DNA of 32,792 nt from Corallococcus exercitus (GTDB lineage: Bacteria; Myxococcota; Myxococcia; Myxococcales; Myxococcaceae), in the NCBI RefSeq assembly GCF_003611585.1, contig NZ_RAVW01000048.1:1-32792 (forward strand). The letters are read 5' to 3'. The position numbers and the translations under genes were made by a program. Below, in pieces: positions 21,563-29,541 of this stretch (positions are counted from its first letter, which is position 1; the number at the start of each line of letters is the position of its first letter). The notes below the pieces were generated by a model. It was not told the origin of the DNA. It made no database searches and saw only the letters and a list, made by a program, of their open reading frames with translations.

Positions 21563-22093
21563 CTACCGCTTGGTGATGTGCAGCTGGACGTTGCCGCACT
21601 CGCCCTCGTAGCCCTCGACGATGATGAGCAACTGGCTGCCCTTGATGAGCGTGAGACCGATGGCGGACGTCGTGCTGGTGCCCGAGTCATCGTTGCACTT
21701 CAGGACCTCGTTCGTGGCCTTGTAGTTCCGGATCTCCATGATGGTGTCGAAGTTGGAGCCCCTCGTGGAGAACGAATAGGTCGCAGTCTCGGGGACCCGC
21801 CACACCCAGGAGACGTCTCGCGACGAGCCCGAGCGGCACGTGGTGGCCCACTGATTGCTCGCCGTGCAGGTCGTCGCATAGGTCGCGACCGGAGAGCCCA
21901 GGGCGCTTCCCAGGTCTCCCGCGAGCGTCTGCGCCTCCACGCGCCGGGGCTCCTCGGACTGGCTGTCGTCCAGGACTTCGGCCTCGCCGGGCACGGAGTC
22001 GTCGAGTTCCTCACCCTCGGGGAGGGGTCCGCAAGCACCGAGGAACAACGCACACGAGGCCACACCCACAAGGGATTTGCCGAAGTTCGCCAT
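21563..22093 (-). CDS. Lipoprotein with PPC-like beta-sandwich domain
   Basis: The 176-residue product starts with a signal sequence ending L-G-A-C (lipobox, Cys21). An acidic linker follows (about residues 25-50), then a domain resembling the bacterial pre-peptidase C-terminal (PPC) fold: W-V-W-R-V-P-E-T-A-T-Y-S-F-S-T, F-D-T-I-M-E-I-R-N, C-N-D-D-S-G and L-L-I-I-V-E-G-Y, with four Cys that could pair. PPC modules are found at the ends of secreted proteases and as free-standing surface proteins. No enzyme is attached here, so it is probably a binding or structural lipoprotein. Function unknown. Confidence 0.82.
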   Translation of the reverse strand: MANFGKSLVGVASCALFLGACGPLPEGEELDDSVPGEAEVLDDSQSEEPRRVEAQTLAGDLGSALGSPVATYATTCTASNQWATTCRSGSSRDVSWVWRVPETATYSFSTRGSNFDTIMEIRNYKATNEVLKCNDDSGTSTTSAIGLTLIKGSQLLIIVEGYEGECGNVQLHITKR

Positions 22094-22316
22094 GGTTCAC
22101 CTGGGCACGCCGCCATCCGGGACAAGAAGGCCCGCCTCCCCCTGATGGGGATTCCGGGCGGACGGACACGGACGGCTGTGTCCGCCTTGAACCCAAGGTG
22201 CCTCTTCCCACGAATGACAGCCATTGCCCCGCCCGGCCACGACACGGGTCATTTGTGGATAATATGGATTCCCAGTTCTTCCGGCCTCCCAATGGATGAG
22301 AGTCGCCGGGTGATTC

Positions 22317-23201
22317 CTACCCTGCGTCTTCCTTTGCCCGTGTCCGGACCTCCGCCGCGAACAGCTCCGCCGCGGGTGTGCGCGGGGCTCCCTTGCGCCA
22401 GAGAAGCGCCGCCAGCTCCGAGCGGGGGGCCGGAGACAGCCGCTTCACCACCAGCCGCTCCGCGTCGGAGAGTCGTGGCTCGGGAAGCACCGTGACGGCG
22501 AGGCCCGCGCGGACGATGGCCAGCACGGTGGCCACCGCGTTTGATTCGAGCGCGATCCGGGGCGCGAATCGCATCGCCGCGAAGTGCGCGTCCACCCGGG
22601 CGCGCACCCGCAGGCCGCGTGACAGCAGCGCGAAGGGTTCCTCCGCGAGCAGCTTCATCCCCACGGACTCCACGCCCGCCAGCGCATGTCCCCGTGCGAC
22701 GACGAGCGCGAGCCGGCTGTCGAAGACGGGCTCCGCATCCAGGTCCGTCAGGCGCGCGGGGGCATAGCCCAGTCCCACGTCCAGCCTTCCGGCCGCCAGC
22801 TGCCGCTCCAGCTTCCGGACGACGGCCTCCTGCGCGCTCAGCGCCAGCCCGGGATGTCTGCGGAGCACCGCCGCCAGCGCCGGCACCACGAGGCCGCGCA
22901 TGCTCGGCGGATAGCCCACGCGCAGGGCCCCCGTGGAGAGCCCTCGCAGCGCGCCCACCGCGGACAGGCCCGCGTTCACGTCCTCCAGCGCGCGCGAGGC
23001 ATAGGTGCGGAACAGCTCCCCGGCCTGTGTCAGCCGCACCCCGGTGCGGGCCCTCTCGAAGAGCGGTGTACCGACCTCTTCCTCCAACTGGTGGATCTGG
23101 TGCGACAGCGTGGGCTGGGAGACGTGCAGCCGCCGCGCGGCGCGCCCGAAGTGCAGCGTGTCGGCGACGGCGGAGAAGTAGCGGAGGTGTCGGAGCTCCA
23201 T
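22317..23201 (-). CDS. LysR-family transcriptional regulator of the ThDP-enzyme operon
   Basis: The 294-residue product begins M-E-L-R-H-L-R-Y-F-S-A-V-A with the LysR helix-turn-helix (F-G-R-A-A-R-R-L-H-V-S-Q-P-T-L-S-H-Q-I) and L-F-E-R-A-R-T-G-V-R-L-T-Q-A-G, then a two-lobed effector domain. The Met at 23201 is the usual LysR start; the 34-residue extension upstream is not conserved-looking. It is divergent from the acetolactate-synthase-like gene at 23302 with a near-perfect LysR box between them (23211-23225), so it probably controls that gene, the aldehyde dehydrogenase and perhaps the transporter. Confidence 0.93.
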   Translation of the reverse strand: MELRHLRYFSAVADTLHFGRAARRLHVSQPTLSHQIHQLEEEVGTPLFERARTGVRLTQAGELFRTYASRALEDVNAGLSAVGALRGLSTGALRVGYPPSMRGLVVPALAAVLRRHPGLALSAQEAVVRKLERQLAAGRLDVGLGYAPARLTDLDAEPVFDSRLALVVARGHALAGVESVGMKLLAEEPFALLSRGLRVRARVDAHFAAMRFAPRIALESNAVATVLAIVRAGLAVTVLPEPRLSDAERLVVKRLSPAPRSELAALLWRKGAPRTPAAELFAAEVRTRAKEDAG

Positions 23202-23210
23202 GGCGCCATC

Positions 23211-23225
23211 ATAGACGGCATCTAT
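23211..23225. promoter_or_regulatory. LysR box ATAGA-N5-TCTAT (T-N11-A)
   Basis: ATAGACGGCATCTAT is a perfect inverted repeat with 5-bp arms and satisfies the T-N11-A LysR consensus at 23212-23224. It is 10 bases from the LysR start and 77 bases from the ThDP-enzyme start, the normal place for an autoregulating site that also activates the divergent gene. Site seen, binding inferred. Confidence 0.65.
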
Positions 23226-23301
23226 CGACCCGATGAAAACAGACGAATGTACGAATCGAGGCCCGCCGGTACATCTTCCTCGCCACGAAGGAGAGGCACC
23301 C

Positions 23302-24933
23302 ATGAAGGCATCGGATCTGTTCGTGAAGGCGCTCGAAGCGGAGGGCGTCCGCTGTGTCTACGGACTTCCCGGCGAGGAGAACCTGGACCTGCTCGAGTCC
23401 ATGCGTGCCGCGGGCATGCGCCTGGTCGTCACGCGCCACGAGCAGGCGGCCGGATTCATGGCCGCCACGCAAGGAAGGCTCACCGGACGCGCGGGCGTGT
23501 GTCTGGCGACGCTGGGGCCGGGGGCCACCAACCTGGTCACCGCCGCCGCGTACGCGCAGCTCGGCGCCATGCCCATGGTGATGCTCACCGGTCAGAAGCC
23601 CATCAAGGTGAGCAAGCAGGGGCACTTCCAGATCGTCGACGTCGTCGGGATGATGCGGCCGCTCACCAAGTCCACCCGCACGCTCGTCTCCGCGGAGCAC
23701 GTCCCCTCGGCGGTCCGCGAGGCCTTCCGCCGCGCGGAGGAGGAGCGCCCCGGCGCCACCCACCTGGAGCTGCCCGAGGACGTGGCGCGTGAGACCACCG
23801 AGGCCGTGCCCCTGTCGCCGGGTGTCCCCCGGAGGCCCGTGGCGGACGAGGGGGCCATCGCGCAGGCGGTGGACGCACTCGCTTCGGCCCGCCGTCCGCT
23901 GCTGATGATTGGCGCGGGAGCCAACCGCAAGCTGACCTCGGAGATGCTCCGCGCGTTCGTGGACCGCGTGGGCCTGCCCTTCTTCAGCACCCAGATGGGC
24001 AAGGGCGTGGTGGATGAAACGCACCCGCTGTGGATGGGGACCGCGGCGCTGTCCGACGGCGACTTCGTCCACCGCGCCATCGAGGCGTCGGACTGCATCC
24101 TCAACGTGGGCCATGACGTCATCGAGAAGCCCCCGTTCGTCATGCGCGACGGCCGCCGCACGGTCATCCACCTGAACTTCTCCTCGGCGGAGGTCGACCC
24201 CGTGTACTTCCCGCAGGTGCAGGTGACGGGAGACCTGGCGAATGCCGTGTGGCGCATCGCGGAAGGGGTGGGCCCGCGCTCGCACTGGGACTTCACGCCC
24301 TTCGAGCGGGCCCGGGCGGGGCTGGACGCGCAGTTCGTGAGCGGCGCCAGTGACGACCGCTTCCCCATCTACCCCGCGCGGCTCGTCGCGGAGGTGCGCC
24401 GCGCCATGCCGGATGACGGCGTCGTGTGCCTGGACAACGGCATGTACAAGCTGTGGTTCGCCCGCTACTACCGCTGCCGCCGGCCCAACACGCTCCTGCT
24501 CGACAACGCGCTCGCGACGATGGGCGCGGGCCTGCCATCGGCCATCGCCGCGAAGCTCGTCCACCCCCGGCGCAAGGTGGTGGCCGTCTGCGGTGACGGC
24601 GGGTTCATGATGAACTCGCAGGAGCTGGAGACGGCGGTGCGGCTGAAGCTCGACCTGACCGTGGTCGTGGTGCGCGACGACGGCTACGGGATGATCCGCT
24701 GGAAGCAGGAGGAGATGGGCCTGCCCGACTTCGGGATGACGTTGGGCAACCCGGACTTCGTCCGGTACGCGGAAGCGTACGGCGCACGAGGGCACCGTCC
24801 GGCGAGCGCCACCGAGTTCGGCGCCACGCTCACCCGCTGCCTGGAGTCGGGCGGCGTGCATGTCATTGATCTGCCCATTGACTACACGGACACCGCGCAA
24901 GCGCTCGGTGCCGGCACCCTGGTGGAGTCGTGA
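23302..24933 (+). CDS. Acetolactate synthase large-subunit-like ThDP enzyme
   Basis: The 543-residue product has the three domains of the acetolactate synthase family: N-terminal ThDP-pyrimidine domain with the catalytic Glu47 (R-H-E-Q-A-A-G-F-M-A), L-A-T-L-G-P-G-A-T-N, a central domain, and the ThDP-pyrophosphate domain with G-D-G-G-F (431-435). It is the IlvB-like type lacking a neighbouring regulatory subunit, closer to catabolic or specialised enzymes than to the anabolic IlvBN pair. At the place where many family members have the Mg2+-ligand Asn, I read R458-D459-D460, so the metal site may use Asp. The ATG at 23302 has AAGGAGAGG at 23288-23296. The aldehyde dehydrogenase follows after 33 bases. 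Expected reaction is decarboxylating ligation of 2-oxoacids; the exact substrates are open. Confidence 0.85.
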   Translation: MKASDLFVKALEAEGVRCVYGLPGEENLDLLESMRAAGMRLVVTRHEQAAGFMAATQGRLTGRAGVCLATLGPGATNLVTAAAYAQLGAMPMVMLTGQKPIKVSKQGHFQIVDVVGMMRPLTKSTRTLVSAEHVPSAVREAFRRAEEERPGATHLELPEDVARETTEAVPLSPGVPRRPVADEGAIAQAVDALASARRPLLMIGAGANRKLTSEMLRAFVDRVGLPFFSTQMGKGVVDETHPLWMGTAALSDGDFVHRAIEASDCILNVGHDVIEKPPFVMRDGRRTVIHLNFSSAEVDPVYFPQVQVTGDLANAVWRIAEGVGPRSHWDFTPFERARAGLDAQFVSGASDDRFPIYPARLVAEVRRAMPDDGVVCLDNGMYKLWFARYYRCRRPNTLLLDNALATMGAGLPSAIAAKLVHPRRKVVAVCGDGGFMMNSQELETAVRLKLDLTVVVVRDDGYGMIRWKQEEMGLPDFGMTLGNPDFVRYAEAYGARGHRPASATEFGATLTRCLESGGVHVIDLPIDYTDTAQALGAGTLVES

Positions 24934-24966
24934 GCCATGGGCACCCACGCGAAAGAGAGGAACCCC

Positions 24967-26400
24967 ATGCTGGCTGAGCGCTATCCGTACTATCTGGCCA
25001 ACCGCCCGAGGCAGCCCAACGCGGAGCTGGCCGTGACTGACAAGTACTCGGGGGAGGTCGTCACGCGCGTGGCCGTCGCCGACGCGGCCGCCGTGGAGGA
25101 GGCCATCGCCGCGGCGGTGCGCGCGACGGAGCCCATGCGAAAGCTGGCGCCCTACGCCCGGCAGCAGGTGCTGGAGCACTGCGTGCGCCGCTTCCAGGAA
25201 CGGGCGGAGGAGTTCGCGCTCGCCCTCTGCATCGAGGCGGGCAAGCCGCTGCGCGACGCGCGGGCGGAGGTCACCCGGCTCATCGAGACCTTCAAGGCGG
25301 CGGCGGAGGAGGCGGTGCGAGGCGGAGGCGAGGTCCTCAACCTGGAGGTGTCGCAGCGTACGGCGGGCTACCGGGGCTTCACCCAGCGCGTGCCGGTGGG
25401 GCCGTGCTCGTTCATCACGCCGTTCAACTTCCCGCTCAACCTGGTGGCGCACAAGGTGGCGCCCGCCATTGCCGCGGGCTGCCCCTTCGTCCTCAAGCCG
25501 TCGGACCGCACGCCGGTGAGCGCGCTGCTCATGGCGGAGGTGCTCGCGGAGACGGCCCTGCCGGAAGGTGCCTTCTCGGTGCTGCCCACGCGCCTGGAGG
25601 ACGTGGGCCCCTTCATCGAGGACGACCGGTTGAAGCTGTTGTCGTTCACCGGCTCGGAGAAGGTGGGCTGGGATTTGAAGGCCCGAGCCGGCCGCAAGAA
25701 GGTGGTGCTGGAACTGGGGGGCAACGCGGCCTGCGTGGTGGACGCGGACCAGGCCGGGCGCCTGGACTTCGTCGCGGACCGCATCGCCCAGGGAGCGTTC
25801 TTCCAGGCGGGGCAGAGCTGCATCTCGGTGCAGCGCGTGCTCGCGCACGAGTCGCTGTACGACGCCCTGCGGGAGCGGCTCGTCATGCGGGCGAAGGCCC
25901 TGCGCGCGGGCAACCCCCGGGACGAAACCACCACGCTCGGGCCGCTCATCGACGAGCCCGCGGCGCGGCGGCTGGAGGGATGGATTCAGGAGGCCGTGGC
26001 GCTCGGAGCGCGGGTGCTGACCGGAGGAGGGCGGCGCGGCGCGCTGCTGGAGGCCACGGTGGTGGAGGGCGTCCCCGAGGACGCGGCGCTGTGCGCGGAG
26101 GAGGCCTTCGGCCCCGTGGTGTTGCTCCAGCCGTTCCACGACTTCGACGAGGCCCTGCGCCGGGTCAATGACAGCCGCTACGGCCTCCAGGCGGGCCTCT
26201 TCACGCAGGACCTGTCACGCGCGATGCGGGCCTGGGACGAGCTGGACGTGGGCGGAGTCGTCGTCGGTGACGTGCCGAGCTTCCGCGTGGACACCATGCC
26301 CTACGGTGGCGTGAAGGGCTCCGGGCTGGGCCGCGAGGGCGTGAAGTATGCCATTGAAGACATGACGGAGCTGCGGCTGCTGGTGCTCCGCCAGGGGTGA
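24967..26400 (+). CDS. NAD(P)-dependent aldehyde dehydrogenase
   Basis: The 477-residue product has all ALDH catalytic elements: I-T-P-F-N-F-P-L-N with Asn154, K-P-S-D (Lys177), F-T-G-S at the cofactor, E-L-G-G-N with general base Glu249, nucleophile Cys285 in G-Q-S-C-I-S-V-Q-R-V, and E-A-F-G-P-V near the end. It is a soluble enzyme oxidising an aldehyde to an acid. ATG 24967 is preceded by AGAGAGG (24954-24960) at six bases, better than the ATG at 24937. It is in one operon with the ThDP enzyme, so the aldehyde may arise from, or feed, that 2-oxoacid chemistry. Such LysR/ThDP-enzyme/ALDH sets are recurrent in proteobacteria; the pathway is not settled. Confidence 0.92.
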   Translation: MLAERYPYYLANRPRQPNAELAVTDKYSGEVVTRVAVADAAAVEEAIAAAVRATEPMRKLAPYARQQVLEHCVRRFQERAEEFALALCIEAGKPLRDARAEVTRLIETFKAAAEEAVRGGGEVLNLEVSQRTAGYRGFTQRVPVGPCSFITPFNFPLNLVAHKVAPAIAAGCPFVLKPSDRTPVSALLMAEVLAETALPEGAFSVLPTRLEDVGPFIEDDRLKLLSFTGSEKVGWDLKARAGRKKVVLELGGNAACVVDADQAGRLDFVADRIAQGAFFQAGQSCISVQRVLAHESLYDALRERLVMRAKALRAGNPRDETTTLGPLIDEPAARRLEGWIQEAVALGARVLTGGGRRGALLEATVVEGVPEDAALCAEEAFGPVVLLQPFHDFDEALRRVNDSRYGLQAGLFTQDLSRAMRAWDELDVGGVVVGDVPSFRVDTMPYGGVKGSGLGREGVKYAIEDMTELRLLVLRQG

Positions 26401-26455
26401 GTCTCCCTGCCGGCGGGCTTTCTGGCAGAGTGGATGTTTTCGCTGGGGGCCCGCC

Positions 26456-27345
26456 ATGCAGAGCAGCGCCATCACCGAGGTGTTCCTGCCGATTGCGCTG
26501 GGGTGATCATGCTCGGCCTCGGGCTGAGCCTCACCCTGGCGGACTTCCGCCGCGTGGCGTTGTATCCGCGCGCGGCGCTGGTGGGCCTGGGCTGTCAGAC
26601 GCTGCTCATGCCCGGGGTCTGTTTCGCCATCGCGACCGGCTTCGGGCTGCCGCCCCAGCTCGCCGTGGGGTTGATGCTGCTCTCCGCCACGCCGGGCGGT
26701 GCGACCGCGAACCTCTTCAGCCACCTGGCCAAGGGCGATGTCGCGCTGAACGTCAGCCTGACGGCGGTCAACAGCGTGTTGTCATTGCTCACGCTGCCGC
26801 TCATCGTGAACTTCTCCCTGGCGCACTTCATGGGGGAGGAGCGCGCCATTCCGTTGCAGTTCACCAAGATCGTCCAGGTGTTCGGCATCGTCCTGGTGCC
26901 CATCTCGCTGGGAATGTGGGTGCGCGCGAAGCGGCCCGCGCTCGCGGATGGCCTGGACCGGCCCGTGCGCCTCATCTCGGCGCTGTTCCTGGTGCTCGTG
27001 GTGCTCGCGGCGACGCTCAAGGAGCGGGACCAGCTGGTCACGTACTTCCAGAGCGTGGGGCTCGCGGCGCTGGCCTTCAACCTGGCCAGCATGGCGGTGG
27101 GCTTCGTGGTGCCCATCCTGCTGCGTGTGGAACGCAAGCAGGCGGTGGCGATCGCGATGGAGGTGGGCATCCACAACGGCACGCTCGCCATCGCCATTGC
27201 CTCCAGCCCCCGGCTGCTCAATGACGGCGTGATGGCCATTCCCGCGGCCATCTACAGCGTCATCATGTTCTTCACCGCCGGAGTCTTCGGCGCCCTGGTC
27301 GCGCGGCGGCAGGCCACGAGCACGACCCGGACGGTTGGGGCTTGA
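26456..27345 (+). CDS. Bile acid:sodium symporter (BASS) family transporter, frameshifted near its start
   Basis: From V-I-M-L-G-L-G-L-S-L-T onward the product (about 280 residues, nine to ten helices, S-A-T-P-G-G-A-T-A-N and E-V-G-I-H-N-G-T-L-A) is a normal BASS transporter of organic anions, perhaps exporting or importing a 2-oxoacid product of the upstream operon. The first 16 residues are in another frame: ATG 26456 reads M-Q-S-S-A-I-T-E-V-F-L-P-I-A-L-G and then stops at TGA 26504-26506. Adding one G to the GGGG run at 26500-26503 restores one continuous frame, A-L-G-V-I-M-L. As it stands, translation could restart at GTG 26503 or ATG 26509, losing half of the first helix. It may be a real mutation or a sequencing error. 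The in-frame extension from 26434 is a shadow. Confidence 0.82.
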
Positions 27346-27516
27346 TCGAAGCGCGGGGCTGAAGCCGGTGAACACGGAGAAGGCCTGGACAAGCGCTGCC
27401 TCTGGCGCTGAGCGTCACCGGCCCCTCCGCGCCAGTGGCTGGCGGAACGACCACCCTGTTAAGTGGATTCCACGATTACATGGCAAAAATCGGATTCATA
27501 GGTTGCTTGCCGGGGA

Positions 27517-27538
27517 GACATGCGTCGACGCGCATGTC
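27517..27538. promoter_or_regulatory. Dyad GACATGCG-N6-CGCATGTC before the Cys-rich lipoprotein gene
   Basis: A perfect 8-bp inverted repeat with a 6-base centre lies 20 bases upstream of ATG 27559, just before the ribosome-binding site GAAAGGA (27546-27552). A second small palindrome, GTGGA-T-TCCAC, is at 27463-27473. The 27440-27560 stretch is markedly more A+T-rich than its surroundings and is the likely promoter. The dyad could be an operator or a leader hairpin; I cannot tell which. Confidence 0.5.
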
Positions 27539-27558
27539 GTTCCTCGAAAGGAAACCAC

Positions 27559-27888
27559 ATGAACACTCTTACCAAGCTGCTGTCGGTCTCCGCGATTGCC
27601 TTCATGATTGCCGCCTGTGGTGGGGGCATCCCCGAGGACGGCGACCTGGGCGGTCAAAACGAGACGCCCGCCGTGCAGACGCCCGCGTCCAGCGAGGACC
27701 TGGGGCAGACCGAACAGGAGGTCTCGTGCGGGTGGGGCGGCCCGCCCGCGCACTGCCTGGTCCACTGCTGCTCCCACGCGGATTGGTCTGACATTGGTGT
27801 TCCGTCGGCCGGCGCGTGTACGGAGGCAGGCAACAGCTACTGCGCGGCGCGCGGAGGCAACTGCGGTTCCTGCTGGGGTTACCTCTAA
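27559..27888 (+). CDS. Small Cys-rich lipoprotein
   Basis: The 109-residue product has a signal sequence ending I-A-A-C (lipobox, Cys20) and G-G-G after it. A low-complexity acidic linker (25-50) leads to T-E-Q-E-V and then a 53-residue C-terminal module with eight cysteines (57, 66, 70, 71, 87, 95, 102, 105) that could form four disulfides, plus four Trp or Tyr and many Gly. I do not recognise the module. The layout (tether, linker, compact disulfide-rich domain) suits a surface-exposed or released peptide. ATG 27559 is chosen by GAAAGGA six bases upstream and by the signal sequence; an extension to 27520 adds basic residues only. It stands alone with its own promoter-like region. Confidence 0.85.
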   Translation: MNTLTKLLSVSAIAFMIAACGGGIPEDGDLGGQNETPAVQTPASSEDLGQTEQEVSCGWGGPPAHCLVHCCSHADWSDIGVPSAGACTEAGNSYCAARGGNCGSCWGYL

Positions 27889-27923
27889 AGCCTGACGGCT
27901 GCCGAGGGAATCGATGAAGGGGG

Positions 27924-27958
27924 CGCCCACGGACGGACCTCACCTCCGGCCGTGGGCG
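27924..27958 (+). terminator. Terminator-like hairpin after the Cys-rich gene
   Basis: CGCCCACGG (27924-27932) pairs with CCGTGGGCG (27950-27958), and CGGA (27934-27937) with TCCG (27945-27948), giving 13 base pairs with one mismatch and a 7-base loop. It starts 36 bases after the stop at 27888. No clear T-run follows, so efficiency as an intrinsic terminator is doubtful. Confidence 0.45.
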
Positions 27959-28065
27959 TCCGTGCTCCCCTGACCCGGCCATTACGGCCTCGCGGCAATT
28001 CTCCGCCTTTCTCGTTTCCCGAGGATCCAGCACAACATTCTGGCGGGTATGTTCGACAATGGGTC

Positions 28066-29085
28066 ATGCGCCTCAAGCCCGAGTCCCAAGCCCAGCAGCG
28101 CGTCGCCGCCCAGCCCCAGCATCCGCACCGCCTTGGGGTGGGTTCCAGCGGTCCCGACGTCAAACGGTTGGAGAAGAAGCTCATCCAGCACGGCCTGTTG
28201 AAGGGCCGTGCGGATGATCACTTCGACACGCAGACCCGGGCGGCGGTGAAGCAGTTCGAGCGCCAGAACGACTTCAAGCACGTGGACGGCGTGGTAGGGA
28301 ATGGGGTCTGGCGCCGGCTCGAGCTGGGCGCGGCCCACGAGGGGCACGTCAGCGAGCAGAAGCTCGCGGGCGCGCGGGACACCTTCCGCACCGTCACCAT
28401 CAACGTGAAGAGCAACCCGGTGATGGACCAGGCCGCGGTGGTGCACGACGTGAAGCGGGCGGCCTCCCAGGGCAGCCTGATTGGCTGGAACGAGATCAGC
28501 CCCGACCGCTACTTCAAGGCCATCCGCGACCTGGGCCCGGGGTGGGGGCACTACATGCCCCGCGACGGAGGCCTGCGGATTCCCAATCCCATCTCCTGGA
28601 AGAAGTCCGAGTGGAAGCTCCAGGGCGAGCCCGGCTTCCTGCGGACCCACCACGGCAAGGAAGAGGTCTCCCCGCACCGCTACATCACCTGGGTGAAGCT
28701 GAAGAACAAGGAGACGGGCAAGACCATCGTCCGGATGAACACGCACCTGGTCAGCGGCGCCTGGAGCGGTAACAAGCCCCACAAGGAATGGCGGCAGGAC
28801 ATGTGGAACAAGCACATGGACAAGCTGCACGACCTGGTGGCCCGCTTCGAGAAGAAGGGCTACCCGGTCATCGTGGGCGGCGACTTCAACCGGGACAGCT
28901 ACAAGGTCCTGGGCAACCAGGTGAAGTACGACAACAAGCTCAACGTGGGCACCCACGGCCACAGCACCTACGACTATCTGATGCACACGCCCAACGGCTC
29001 GCTGAAGAGCCATGGCGCCAACGTCGACCACGGCTACCGCTCGGACCACGACGGGGTGTCGGTGAAGTACACGATCAAGGGCTGA
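28066..29085 (+). CDS. Peptidoglycan-binding plus endonuclease/exonuclease/phosphatase (EEP) domain protein
   Basis: The 339-residue product joins two domains. Residues 22-88 form a PG-binding-1 module (V-G-S-S-G-P-D-V-K-R-L-E-K-K-L, then F-D-T-Q-T-R-A-A-V-K-Q-F-E and G-V-V-G-N-G-V-W-R-R-L). Residues 105-337 form a DNase-I-like EEP domain with the metal-binding Glu143 (W-N-E-I), G-G-D-F-N (Asp273, Asn275) and the catalytic S-D-H (326-328). EEP enzymes cut phosphodiesters in nucleic acids, phospholipids or phosphoinositides. No signal peptide is visible at the chosen ATG, although PG-binding implies an envelope or extracellular role. ATG 28066 lacks a strong ribosome-binding site; the GTG at 27952 overlaps the upstream hairpin and adds no signal sequence. 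It could be an exported effector released by lysis or a dedicated secretion system. Confidence 0.82.
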   Translation: MRLKPESQAQQRVAAQPQHPHRLGVGSSGPDVKRLEKKLIQHGLLKGRADDHFDTQTRAAVKQFERQNDFKHVDGVVGNGVWRRLELGAAHEGHVSEQKLAGARDTFRTVTINVKSNPVMDQAAVVHDVKRAASQGSLIGWNEISPDRYFKAIRDLGPGWGHYMPRDGGLRIPNPISWKKSEWKLQGEPGFLRTHHGKEEVSPHRYITWVKLKNKETGKTIVRMNTHLVSGAWSGNKPHKEWRQDMWNKHMDKLHDLVARFEKKGYPVIVGGDFNRDSYKVLGNQVKYDNKLNVGTHGHSTYDYLMHTPNGSLKSHGANVDHGYRSDHDGVSVKYTIKG

Positions 29086-29218
29086 CGGCGGTTCTCCTGC
29101 AACGAGCCGGCGAACTGCCAGCAGTCAGCACCGCCTCACCGGACGTGAAGGACCGGACGAACGCTTGCGCCCGGCGGTCCGTTTGCCGGGTGCGAGCGCC
29201 GTCTCCAGGTTCCGGTCC

Positions 29219-29527
29219 ATGCTGGACCTGTACGCGGTGCTGGGCGTGGAGACGACCGCGGATGCACGCGACATCCGCGGCGCCTACCTGAAACGGGTGT
29301 GGCAGTACCACCCGGACCGGGATCCCCGGCCTGAATCCACGGAGCACTTCCTCCGCATCCAGGCCGCGTATGAAGAGCTGGGCGACGCGGCGAAGCGCCA
29401 GCGCTACGACGCCAGGCACCGTGTCGAAGCCCCGCGCGCCCCCTCCACGCCCGCGCCTGCCCCGGCGTCACGGTCGACGCTGAACATCCCCAGGGGCCGC
29501 ATGAGCGTGAAGGTGCGGATGCACTGA
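29219..29527 (+). CDS. Small J-domain (DnaJ-like) protein
   Basis: The 102-residue product is a J domain: L-D-L-Y-A-V-L-G-V at the start, Y-L-K-R-V-W-Q-Y-H-P-D-R with the essential His-Pro-Asp, F-L-R-I-Q-A-A-Y-E-E-L and R-Q-R-Y-D-A. A short Pro/Ala-rich tail follows; the Gly/Phe region, zinc fingers and substrate domains of DnaJ are missing. It should stimulate the ATPase of an Hsp70 and target it to a particular client through its tail. ATG 29219 places the conserved domain at the very N-terminus as in family members; an 18-residue extension to 29165 is not domain-like. Gap to the EEP gene is 133 bp. Confidence 0.88.
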   Translation: MLDLYAVLGVETTADARDIRGAYLKRVWQYHPDRDPRPESTEHFLRIQAAYEELGDAAKRQRYDARHRVEAPRAPSTPAPAPASRSTLNIPRGRMSVKVRMH

Positions 29528-29541
29528 CGCGGGCCGCGGGC

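Noticed and set aside
22259..22264. TATTAT (minus strand) as the -10 box of the PPC lipoprotein
   Set aside because: No acceptable -35 element at 16-18 bp and it lies about 165 bp from the start codon.
23209..26139. 976-codon open frame on the minus strand opposite the ThDP enzyme and aldehyde dehydrogenase
   Set aside because: Composition is His/Arg/Gly/Ala-rich with no domain, and both opposing genes have complete catalytic motifs. It is the usual high-G+C antisense shadow.
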